From: Ischnura elegans
Lineage: Eukaryota > Arthropoda > Insecta > Odonata > Coenagrionidae
Direction: 5' to 3'
Assembly (NCBI RefSeq): GCF_921293095.1
Contig: NC_060254.1
Location: 6,820,001 to 6,884,000, forward strand
DNA: 64,000 nt
Shown: positions 1 through 9,240 of the stretch, one piece after another
Layout: every line of letters starts with the position of its first letter
How positions within the stretch are numbered: the stretch's first letter is position 1
Position numbers and translations under genes: made by a program
Notes under the pieces: generated by a model
Told to the model about the DNA's origin: nothing
Database searches by the model: none
What the model saw: only the letters and a program-made list of their open reading frames with translations

Positions 1-1275
1 AACTTTACAGCAAGCAGTGGCTGTTGGCTTTGGCAAATCAGAGAAGGCATAACATTTGCAACAAAAGAGTATCAGGTGAATCGAAGAGTGCCGATACTGA
101 CCCGTCCAAAGATAAAATACGTTCCATTATCAATGAATACATAATTCATAGTTGACCCAAATTTTCACAGCATATTAAACGGCTTTGTATTGGAGAGCGT
201 TACTGGAAAATTCTCAGGCTTCAAAAGGAGAGTCGCTGGTCCTGGATGAAAAATCAGAGAGGCGAAGGTGTCGGCTCTTCTATGCACTAATGCAGATGGT
301 GGTCGTAAGTTAAAAACAGAAATCATAGGATAGTATAAACATCCTCATGCTCTAAAAAATTCAACTGATGGTCTTTATGTTATTTACCAATACTCGGCAA
401 ATGCATGGTTCACCTCTGCAATAACTGCAGACTAGTTTCTCAATCACTTCATTACCCAGGTTAGAAAATATCATCGTGAAGTCCTTGGGATTCCTAAGGA
501 CAAAATAATAGCTCTTGTAATTTTGGAAAAAAGCCCCCTCCCACAGAGATGTTAACCTTTTATGCAGCGGAGATAGTAAGATTAAGCATGTAGCTATGCC
601 TTTAAACACTACTTTGTTGTCTCAACCGATGGATCAAGGGGTAATTGTCACCTTCAAGAGGCTATACATATAGGTATGAGTTTTCAAATGATATTCTGGT
701 AGTTTAGGAGACAGGAGAAGATGAAGTTGAAGATGCCAGAGGAGAGAGGACATTTAAAAAAATACATTACTTAAAGGCCAAATACTTTAACTGGGTTGAA
801 GCGTGGAAGGATTCAAAACAATCTACCATTGGCAATGTATGGCATAAGATTGTGAGTGGAGATAAGGTAGACTTTGATTTTTTAAGTTTTGAAACTGACA
901 ATTACCTCTTTCCTTTGCAGTCTATTGTAAGGATAGCTACTTCGATTAAAGATATTGAGGGCTTGCTTTCTGTAGACGAAAAAGATCTCAGTTGCTGGGA
1001 ATTGATAGCAGAATAGATTGCCGATTTTGTTTCTATTAAAGACTGCATTTCTTCTGAATATGATGGTGAGTCTCCTGAAAAGTCAATGAAACTCTAAAAG
1101 GTTCGTGGAAGTCTGGATACTATAAAAGACTACTTTGACCTGTAGCAGCAGGATACAGACATTCAAGAATACATATTAAGGGGAAAACTCAAAGTTTGAG
1201 AGAAATGGTAACTGGAAAGGAATTCAAAAAGTCATCTCAAAGTAAAATTTATAATTTCTTCTCGCCAGTCACTTC
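1..1275 (+). pseudogene. Tigger/jerky-type DDE transposase relic
   Basis: Decayed pogo/Tigger (CENP-B/jerky-like) transposase, entering from the left edge. Fragments in several frames keep the family order: a helix-turn-helix end near 1-110 (FTASSGCWLWQ, then GHNICNKRVSGESK), the DDE core near 283-330 (NADGGRKLKTEIIG), a piece near 385-470 (SANAWFTSAITAD), and LSQPMDQGVIVTFKRLY near 618-667, which is the signature of this family. A FFSP-like C-terminal motif lies near 1250. There are many stops and frameshifts, so it cannot be active. The terminal inverted repeat is not visible, because the left end is outside the window. It belongs to the same superfamily as the element at 9241-11979 but is a different copy. 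Confidence 0.85.
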
Positions 1276-1290
1276 ACTCCAAGAAAAATC

Positions 1291-1610
1291 AACCTACAGT
1301 CTGGCCGCCGAGAGTTGTCCAATGACAGGCAGAAGGGGTAGGGGGCACGGTTGCCTGGTAAGAAAGGGAAACGCCCACTTCACATGTAAACAAAAGGGTT
1401 CCGTGAAGAAAGGAGCCAGAAGGGACGACGAGCGTGGAGGGTCCAAAGGAAGAATCTTTTGTTTCAATGGTGACTCAGGCCTGTTTCAGTGCTTCACATG
1501 CATGTGACAACATTGCATGACTACATGAGGGTGTGAGGTACGTTTGGGGGACAGTGATCGGCTGCAAACTGTGCTGGCACAGGGTTCTCCTTTAGAACTC
1601 TCGTCGGCTG
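1291..1610 (+). repeat. Interspersed repeat, copy 1
   Basis: About 300 bases that match the reverse complement of 10540-10912 over most of their length (shared blocks include TGTCCRATGACAGGCAGAAG and AAGAAAGGGAAAC). It lies just after the Tigger relic here and inside a Tigger element in the second copy, so it may be Tigger-family internal sequence or an element that uses such sites. No coding capacity is convincing. Confidence 0.7.
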
Positions 1611-2194
1611 GTAGTACATTCCATAAAACAGACGCCATGTAATTCTCAATTTAGTTCATGTTAGCCATTAAAATATTCAAATCACACAAGTGATAGTTAT
1701 TTAATCACTGCTTACTTTATTTTCATTCCTCCTACTGCACGTACTTCACTTTGACAATTCAGGAATTTCATTTCATGTTTTTAACGTATGATGGCCATAC
1801 ATGTATTTATGCACAATCCTCCAGTGGGTCACCGAAACTGAAACGTCCGTGAATCAGATACTTCTCAGCAAGTGAAGGCGATAGACTGCCATTTCACTCG
1901 CAAGCGGCTCAAGAGAGAAGCAAGCAGGAGAAATGAGTGCGCTAAGCCACGAAGCACTGCCATGTCTATTACCTGCATGGTGACGAGGCTATTATAGCAC
2001 TACCCCTGAACAATGAACTTCAGCTAAATTTTGCACTTCCACTAGCATGCACTGCCCAGTAAGCCCATTATTTTTAACAAAAATTAAAAATACCGGCATG
2101 AATGTATTTCCGTTGTTTTCGTGGACTGTGGTGTATCCCTATAGTGTGTCAGTTCTTCAGTGATTTGTTCTAACCAAGCTATTTATTTTATTGG
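1611..2194. other. No recognised feature
   Basis: AT-rich sequence without a supportable open frame, RNA or repeat end. Confidence 0.5.
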
Positions 2195-2420
2195 AAATAA
2201 AGAAATAAAACTTTGTAAGGTTCACTATTATTTTAACATGGGCACTGCCCGAGTTTTGTAACGTGGTTACATCTTCAGGTGACTAATCTTACTTGCATTT
2301 TATATTTATACATTCATATGACAGTGAGGACATGAAAGGGAAAGGACTGGTTGAGAGGGCGGGGGTGGGGGTTAAGCACGGAATGGAAGGGAGGGGAAGG
2401 GGCAGCCTTGATTTGGGATG
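2195..2420 (-). mobile_element. Penelope-like element tail, degraded
   Basis: The same sequence recurs at 8075-8500 (same strand) and, more distantly, at 18208-18730 (plus strand). Read on the minus strand it has a C-rich segment, a small hammerhead-like fold (2243-2281), then a 3' end with TTTATTTCC-like sequence. This arrangement, a short hammerhead motif before an AT-rich end, is known from Penelope-like retroelements. No reverse transcriptase or GIY-YIG coding sequence remains, so the class is an inference from the tail alone. Confidence 0.55.
2243..2281 (-). ncRNA. Decayed hammerhead ribozyme motif
   Basis: On the minus strand: stem I CAC/GTG, core CTGAAGA, stem II GTAAC-CAC-GTTAC, but AAAA instead of GAAA and GCA instead of the cleavage triplet GTC. 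The stems fit a hammerhead and the core is broken, so it should not cleave. Confidence 0.5.
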
Positions 2421-2429
2421 AGGGTATTT

Positions 2430-3076
2430 ATTTTATTACAAGTGCATTGCCTATTGTGTGTTTTCATTTTCACATGTTAACCAAATACTATTTGCAAACA
2501 ACCACTAATTTAACAGACAGTAGTACATAAGAGTACCCACTGTGATAAACAGGTAACTTGTGGCTGCAATGCATAATATTTGGTAAAATTCATTAATGAA
2601 TGAAAGGTTGATTAAACACAACCAATTATCCTACAGTGATTAACTAAAAATAAGGTAGCCTCAGACACAGTTTTAATCATGTGGGAGAAGCAGGATGTGG
2701 AGGGAATCAAGACGCTGTCAAACTGAAGAAAAAATTAGGGTTGGGTACATTGCAGCTGGGACTGTGTTGAGGGTGCACAAGAAACACGACAAACTAAGAC
2801 CATGCCTCTCACATGATATACACTCCTCAATTTTAGTTTGCCTTCAGTTTGATACCTGCAACGAATTGCTCAAGGTGCATGAAAATCCCATTCAACACAT
2901 CACAGTATCTCCAATCAAACCTTTTACTAGTCATCATGGGCTACACAAATCGAATGATACAATGAGACAAACACAACAACATAGGCATGAATTAAGAAAA
3001 AATTAAATTTTATCAAAATAATATAGGTCACCTGAACCCAATCTTTGTACTGAAATTATTGAACTAAAACACTCAC
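2430..3076. other. Presumed CSN2 intron 3
   Basis: Lies downstream of the third CSN2 exon. I see no further CSN2 exon and no element end here. The AT-rich sequence is consistent with intron. Confidence 0.5.
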
Positions 3077-3973
3077 ATTTTTTGATGTTGATATGTAATC
3101 CAGGATGGAATTTATGGACTTCTCACTGTGGTTACGCGTTACAGCACTTTTAATGTACGTTAACAATTGCTTGTATCGCTCCATCATCTCTTTATAGTTA
3201 CCCTGAAATATTTGTAAATACATGTAACGTATGACATAATGGTAATAAAATAACTACATATGCCATTACAACGAGGAAATGAGATGATAGCTAAATAACG
3301 ATAACTAGAACTACTTACTAATCTGAAATTTATTTTGATCATTTGTTTAAGGGCCTTGAAACCCCATTCTCCTTTCTCGCCTCCTTCCAAATCCAATACT
3401 TTGTGGAAAGATGCAAGAGCTGCTTTCGGGTCATCTTCTTTTAGGGCTTTAGAATTATAGTACTGGTTTTCTAAATCAACGTCAGGTTCCGAGTTACTAT
3501 CTTCCGAATACTCCTGAAGGAATAAATACTTACTTCAGCCAAGTATCAAAGAATAAATGACAGCATTCTCCAGTTACATGCGCCCGAATGACTGTTAAGT
3601 CTCACTCGCGGCATGTAAACAAATGACCTAATCTTGATAGCATAATTCAGTACAAAATAAATCATGAGAGAAAAAGTTAAAGCGAGCTCGGCTTACACAT
3701 TAAACATGCGAAAGATTGGTGAAGTAATTCAACTTCTTTGACGACCATAAACGGTCAAAATTGGTTCCAAATACACGCCAAACAAAAAGCCTCGCAACAA
3801 CTTAAGTAATAAATATGGCTCAAGAGAACCGTATTTCTTCCCTTAAATTTGATAGTATACAACTACGACTGAGAGGAGTACTATACCACATTGTTTCATG
3901 TTCATACGCATGAACTCACCAATCCATAATCTTCCTCTTCTTCGCACATAAAATCGTCCTCCACGTCCGACAT
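3077..3973 (-). CDS. CSN2: COP9 signalosome subunit 2 (exons 1-3, partial)
   Basis: CSN2 (Alien/TRIP15) is a PCI-domain subunit of the COP9 signalosome, which removes NEDD8 from cullins in nucleus and cytoplasm. Three exons join in frame: exon 1 at 3920-3973 (18 codons from the ATG at 3971-3973, reading [18 protein letters not shown]), exon 2 at 3319-3513 (65 codons) and exon 3 at 3077-3202 (42 codons). All borders are GT/AG and phase 0 (donors GTGAGT, GTAAGT, GTGAGT). The protein has the acidic CSN2 N-terminus, then [36 protein letters not shown] and [15 protein letters not shown], all typical of CSN2. The remaining TPR-like and PCI parts (about 320 residues) must lie beyond the left edge; none is seen in 1-3076, which is filled with transposon relics. 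No stop or frameshift occurs, and intact splice sites argue for a live gene rather than a retrocopy. Confidence 0.95.
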
Positions 3974-5590
3974 TTTGGATATTTGTTGATAGTTGACTGC
4001 CGAACTGCCGGCAACGCCGGCTACGGGCGCATGTAACTAGAGAAGAATAACGAAATTGATAAATCACAATCAATCACATTGAACTCTGCTAGTATTTAAT
4101 ACTGCAATGTACTGCAAGGAAGTGGGCCAGGGAACTACAGCGATACTTGTAATGCTTGAAGCACATCAAAGCGAAGGTGGCAGCGTGTCGGCTACAAGGA
4201 ATATTGGAGCTTCTTTTTATTGGTTTGTATTCCTTTATGTTATGGAGGACATGCAACCAAAGACCTCTAAAATTATACTTGAAGACGAAATGACTGAACC
4301 CAAATGCTTACGTCCTCGAGGAAATCTTTTCATTTTTGCAAGTGCCTTTAAGTATTCGTTATTTGCGCTTTCTCTTGGTCAATAGCCTTTGCGGTGGAAC
4401 GTCGAGCGCGCTCATACATAGTAAACGCTGCACACTAGTGACCCTAAGTAACCTCTGGTAGGGCCACACATTACAGATGGATGGAAGGAAGAGATCCAGA
4501 CGAAAAGCAGTTCACGTTAGGGTGTCGCGTCAAAGAAACTGAGGGAATGGCCGTGGGAAACTGTCTCTTTCCTGGAGGCATGGAGCAGAATCCAATGACC
4601 CTCGGTAACTCATTCAACAAGAGCTATCTCAATTTTTTTTTGTAATGAGAAACACCAGCGAAAGTTTTAGCCAAGCATTAAAATATTTACCCCAAGCAAG
4701 GTTTGATGACCAATACTGGATTTTTTAATTCACATAACTAGGAGTAACTGATGGTGAGGCACTTCGCTGCCTTAGGAAGGCCATACTGTCCTGCACAGCG
4801 CGCAGAAAAAGAGTACTTGCCCACATCAATGACGCAGGTTTCGTCCTCTTGCGGATAGAGCTACAAGCTTTCAAACTTGAGTTGCATTGAATGTGAAACC
4901 AAGTTTTCACACGATGCAAAGGAACTCACCTTGAGACAAGTATACGGTCACTCAGATGTTGGGAGTTATCTTATTCACTCTAATTATCTTATTCTAATGT
5001 TATTATCAGTAGTTAAAATTATATATTTCAAGCTACATGAGTGCATTCAAGGGGCATGTCACCTCGTTTTACTTTGAGCAACGTTTGATCAAACTTGGTT
5101 GGATGATAGTGATTGGTGTCGAATAATCTCTGTAAATAGAGATGTAATTAATATAATGTGACATTACTTTTCTTTATATTGATGTCCACAGTATTACATT
5201 CTTTACATATATTAACTTTTTAAACATGTCATAGTCACTTTCAATTTATCCCCATGGCCAGCAAGAGCGACTACGTTTTCCTCTGCACTTCAACTTAAGG
5301 TGTTGCGCATGCCCTCTGTGCCTTGTAAGGGCCAGTTTGACTTACTCGTACCACCACTAAAATCTTATAAATAAAATCCCCATCACAATTCTCTCCAACC
5401 TCCCAAGGCAATATTCCCAGCTATGTGGTCTCACTCTGATAAGTAGTCTGGCATTTCTTCAAAACTACTGAGATATATCGGCATCACAATGCACATTCAT
5501 GGAAGGAACAAAAGTTGGAATTTCCATCTGAAAGAGGATTCCAAAGTTACTCCCATAATAATCATCTGTACATGGCCGAGAAAAATGGTG
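3974..5590. other. CSN2 upstream region, no gene seen
   Basis: Starts with the CSN2 5' leader and presumed promoter (a CG-containing patch at about 4000-4035, GCCGGCAACGCCGGC). Short open frames at 4107-4385 and 4877-5077 have no recognisable family, codon pattern or splice support, so I do not call them genes. Confidence 0.4.
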
Positions 5591-5593
5591 TTG

Positions 5594-5945
5594 TGAAATT
5601 TTAACCCTAAATATAGGTGATGCGAGTGGGAGCCAAAATTACCAATGATGTTTTGGTCAAAAATGCACCATTTTTTAATTTGAGAAACTTTGAGCCAAGC
5701 ACTTCCATTGGCGTTGAGTTTGCCCTGTTGGCAAATGCCTAGAATTCATCAAGGTCTCCAGCAGGAAAAGCATTTGAAGTCATGGGTTGTCTAGATACCA
5801 TCCAGCAACAGGACAAACTTGTGGCCAATTAGAGCAATTGGATCAAAGTTTCTGTAGTTACAAAAATTTGGTGCATTTTGAACCGAAACATCATCAGTAA
5901 TTTTGGTTCTCACTAGCAGGGTTGAAATTTTAGGCAAAATTTTTT
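5594..5945. repeat. Long inverted repeat (about 150-bp arms)
   Basis: The left arm (about 5594-5742) and right arm (about 5790-5945) are imperfect reverse complements. Matching blocks include AACCAAAATTACYRATGATG, AAAATGCACCA, GAAACTTTGA and TTTGYCCTGTTG. The spacer is under 50 bases. It could be a fold-back element or two small inverted element copies. No target duplication was found. Confidence 0.7.
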
Positions 5946-6530
5946 TCCACTGCATATAATGTCTTGAACACATGATTACTTAATCGCAGTGTTCAATGCT
6001 CTACATAATTTGAATTTCCCTATTTCTTTGTCTTTAAAAAAATGTCCACATACAGCAATATTGCCAATGTGTAGTTGCCCAATAACAAGCAAATACTTGA
6101 AATATAATGGGAGTCAGATGTATAAAATATAAGAGAATCAGATACTTAAAATATGACAGAATCAAATGCATAAATACCTATACCAAAAACAAGTTCATAA
6201 AAATAAGGAGAAAGGGAAAAATGTATAGGAAATAAGTATCTGAGGCATTTTGCAGTCAGTGGAAGACTGGTGAAGAGTGCTGGTGGTTTTGAAAATTTTG
6301 CAGTCATCAGCAAATAACAGCCTGTGAGTTTAGGAGGTGGGAATTAGGGAGTCTAAGTTATCAAATGTATAAATTAAATAAATATGGCCCTAGATCACTG
6401 CCTTGGGGAACTCCTGATGTCACAGGAGACCAACGAGATGAGATGCCAGGAAGAATAATGCACTGATTTCTATTACTAAGGAAGCTAAACAAGAGGCTGA
6501 AAAATTCACCATGGATATTAAACCTATGAC

Positions 6531-6791
6531 CAGTGGCGCCGACTCCATGGGGCCTGAGGGGGCCCGAGCCCCCTCAAAAATTGGTTATGAGTGTGACGAA
6601 AAAATATGCCAGGCTTGTTGATTTTCCCCGAAGTGTCCAGATATCAGGATTCGAGTTATCAGGGTTCTAATGCTGATCATATGACTCTTCTAAAATGCTT
6701 AAAAAACTGAAAACTCACTACTTATAAACTTTCCTGGGGCAAGATCCCTGTTTTGGGCCCCCCCAATATTTTTTGTAAGTCGGCACCCCTG
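6531..6791. mobile_element. hAT-type MITE with perfect 8-bp target duplication
   Basis: A 261-bp element with termini CAGTGGCGCCGACT and, at the other end, AGTCGGCACCCCTG, flanked on both sides by CCTATGAC (6523-6530 and 6792-6799). Terminal CAGTGGCG-like repeats and 8-bp duplications are hallmarks of hAT. It sits inside the LINE reading frame, which continues when the element and one duplication are skipped. No coding capacity. Confidence 0.85.
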
Positions 6792-7033
6792 CCTATGACT
6801 GAGTTTATGAAGGAGGAGGCTATGATTGGGGCAATTGAAAGTTTTTGAGAAGTCAAGAAATACAGTTCTAAGTTGGGATTTCTTGGATATTGAGTCAACA
6901 GCATGGTGTTGTATAGATTGGTTAAGCATGATCACCGTGGGAGAAAGCCTTGATGGCTGGTGGATAAAAGCAAGGGGACATGAAACAATAAAGCCTGTTT
7001 GGAATGATTCTATCACAAAGGGATGAGAGAATA

Positions 7034-7684
7034 GGGTGGTTTCCTATTTTTTTTATGGCCTTAACCAAAAGATTATTACTCCTGGAGTATGTATTTCACG
7101 CTTTTAAATTTTTAAATGAAGATATCTATTTGTCGCAATTAATTGAAAATTGAAAATTTTCAAGTGCACGAAAGTGCGGCGGCTAAGTATGAATGCTGGG
7201 AAGAGCCTGCGTGATGTCATTCTGGTTTCAGATGCCACTGTGTGAGGCCACCTTAGTGCAAGGCTATTAGTGCCGCTGTGATGCAGGTAACGGGAGTACC
7301 TTGCTAGCATGTAAAACTTGGCTTAAATAAGGATTATTAATACCGTATCAAACGAAGGAAACTTTCCGATTGTAGGCAATTTTAATAGGTGATTATTAAG
7401 AAATGTTTCCCTGAGCTCTGTGCCTCATGCATGCATTGGTAATCTCAGACAATGTAAAACTCCTGACTACTCGTAAGGCATCTGGGCCCCTGTGATGTCA
7501 CATGGAGTGGCATTGCATGGGTGCCAATCTGGCCTTTTGAAATGATGTTAAAATTGACCATTAACATTTGTCTAAACTGGGGATTATAAAACCAAATATG
7601 TAATTTGTATGTAATGAATGCACTATTGGTGGGTAACGAGTCGCAGTCAATGCCTTTCGTTTTCTTTGATGAAGGGAACTACCC
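7034..7684. mobile_element. Non-autonomous TIR element with TA duplication
   Basis: A 651-bp element inside the LINE relic. Left end GGGTGGTTTCCT, right end (reverse complement) GGGTAGTTCCCT, flanked by TA at 7032-7033 and 7685-7686. TA duplication suggests the Tc1/mariner group. A partial copy of its right end occurs at 48648-48780 in inverse orientation. No transposase frame is recognisable. Confidence 0.7.
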
Positions 7685-8074
7685 TATTGGAAGTAGAGTG
7701 ATGAGACGGTTATTGGAGACATTGCTTTTCGACCCAGATTTAGATTCGGAATGACATTAGCAAATTTAAACTGTGGTGGGAAAAAAATCGAGAGAAAAGA
7801 AGTCAGTTAAATATTATGGATGAGGGTAGTACGAGGTAGTGAGCACTGCAGTTTCCTATGAGGATAGGGTTGAGGAGACTGTTGGGACCAGGGTAACGAT
7901 GGGATGGGGGAAATCTTGCAAGGATATGAGTAGACTGCCTGATGATTGGTTTGTATTTGGGATAGGCGGTGATTGGTGTTTGGAATAAGTGCTTTAGTAA
8001 GAGTGAGTAAGAGAGTAACTGGATGGAGGATTAAATCATTCAGAAAAGAAATAGATTAGAATCTTGGAAGTAAG

Positions 8075-8500
8075 GAAATAAAACTTTGTAAGGTTCATTG
8101 TTATTTAATTATGGGCACGACCCGGGTTTCGTAACTTGGTTACATCGTCAGGTGACTGATCTTGAATGCATCATACATTTATACACAAAGTACACAAGTG
8201 ACAGTGAGGACATCTATCGGAAAGGAAAAGGACTGGTTGAAAGGGCGGGGGTGAGGGTTAAACACGGAATGGAAAGGGGAGAAGGGGGGGGGGGTGAGGG
8301 GGAAAGGGGCAGCCTTGATTTGGGACGAGGGTTTTTCCTGTGACGATAGGTATCTGACCAGCCAGGGGAGGGTGGGGTTAAAGTGGGTGAGTGGACGAGA
8401 GCTAAAGAAGGAGGCGGTGTTGGGGAAGAAAGAGAGGATTAGCCGAGTACATTGAGTTTTCTTTCTTCTTTTTGAAGCAGTTGTGATGCTCACTCACTCT
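8075..8500 (-). mobile_element. Penelope-like element tail, best-preserved copy
   Basis: Minus-strand homologue of 2195-2420: a C-rich stretch (the run of G at 8281-8310 on the plus strand), hammerhead-like motif at 8116-8154, then an AT-rich 3' end reading TTTTATTTCC. It is inserted in the LINE relic. Upstream codons (about 8440-8500) do not give a recognisable C-terminus. Assignment to Penelope-like elements rests on this tail architecture; no GIY-YIG or RT domain is present. Confidence 0.55.
8116..8154 (-). ncRNA. Hammerhead ribozyme motif with intact core
   Basis: Minus strand, 39 nt. Stem I CAC/GTG; core CTGACGA (CUGANGA); stem II GTAAC-CAA-GTTAC; GAAA; very short stem III within CCCGGG; then TC at the cleavage site followed by GTG. 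All invariant core positions of a minimal type I hammerhead are present, with the very short stem III known for Penelope-like elements, which usually need dimer formation for activity. Activity itself is not shown. Confidence 0.7.
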
Positions 8501-9240
8501 GATCTTAACACTGTCCCAAACGACGAATGTCCCAAAAAATGAAGGTCAACAGTTTATTCACGAATGTCCCAAAAAATGAAGATTTTGTGAGATCATTGCA
8601 TGAAATGGCATCCAGAATGCGAGGCTGATTGCAATGACGATTGACAAAGGACCAGAAAATCTTGGGATTGGACATAATGAATAAGGAATAGTTTCGTACA
8701 CATTCTTCATAATATGTATTAACATATTAAATGTTGGAGTAACGGCACAGTTCAGAAAAGGAGTGCCGAGTGTGAGCATTGAGACATGGCTTAAAAAGCA
8801 TGGTTTTTGTATTTTAAGATGTGGATTGTTTTGGAGTAATGGGAAAGTTTTCCTATTGGGGTTGGTGAGCGGGTCAAAGTCCTCTGTCCACGGACCATAA
8901 TATATCTCATTATTTCTCTAAATCTGTTTCTGCCAAATATCGGTGGCCCCCATTTCGTTGACCATAGTTCTTCAAGTTCTATGGTTCTGGCACCAAGAGC
9001 AACTCTGATGTTAAGGAGAGCTATGCAGGTATCAAGTTCATTGAGGGTAGACTTCAATCATCATTTTCCAGTTTTTGTCTTTTTGCCTCAGCAACTGTGC
9101 ATTTCTGAATGTATTTAGGGGTTAGATGGAAGATGGAACTTTCTAGTCCCAATCTCACCCAATAAAGACATATTATTATTATAAACATTCCTTCATTGAA
9201 AAGTTGCTGCCAAGCACTGCTATGGCTATCCTTACATATA

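Larger units (their letters stand above)
6230..8780 (-). pseudogene. LINE reverse transcriptase relic split by three insertions
   Basis: Minus-strand fragments in the expected order of a Jockey/CR1-type LINE ORF2. 8540-8780: linker with NPKIFWSFVNRH. 7691-8040: start of the RT (FKSGSKSNVSNNRLITLLP). 6792-7031: ESFQTGFI and FLDFSKTFN (the QhGFr and LDFSKAFD boxes). 6330-6530: [18 protein letters not shown]. 6303-6314: the FADD catalytic box. Stops and frameshifts are present. The gaps are filled by a hAT-type MITE (6531-6791), a TA-flanked element (7034-7684) and a Penelope-like tail (8075-8500). The frame reads on across the first two if they are skipped. The N-terminal endonuclease piece may be the one at 13187-13660. 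Confidence 0.85.

Noticed and set aside
8179-8493. 104-codon minus frame over the Penelope-type tail
   Set aside because: It is the C-rich tail read as Pro/Ser-rich peptide; no domain, and homologous tails do not keep the frame.
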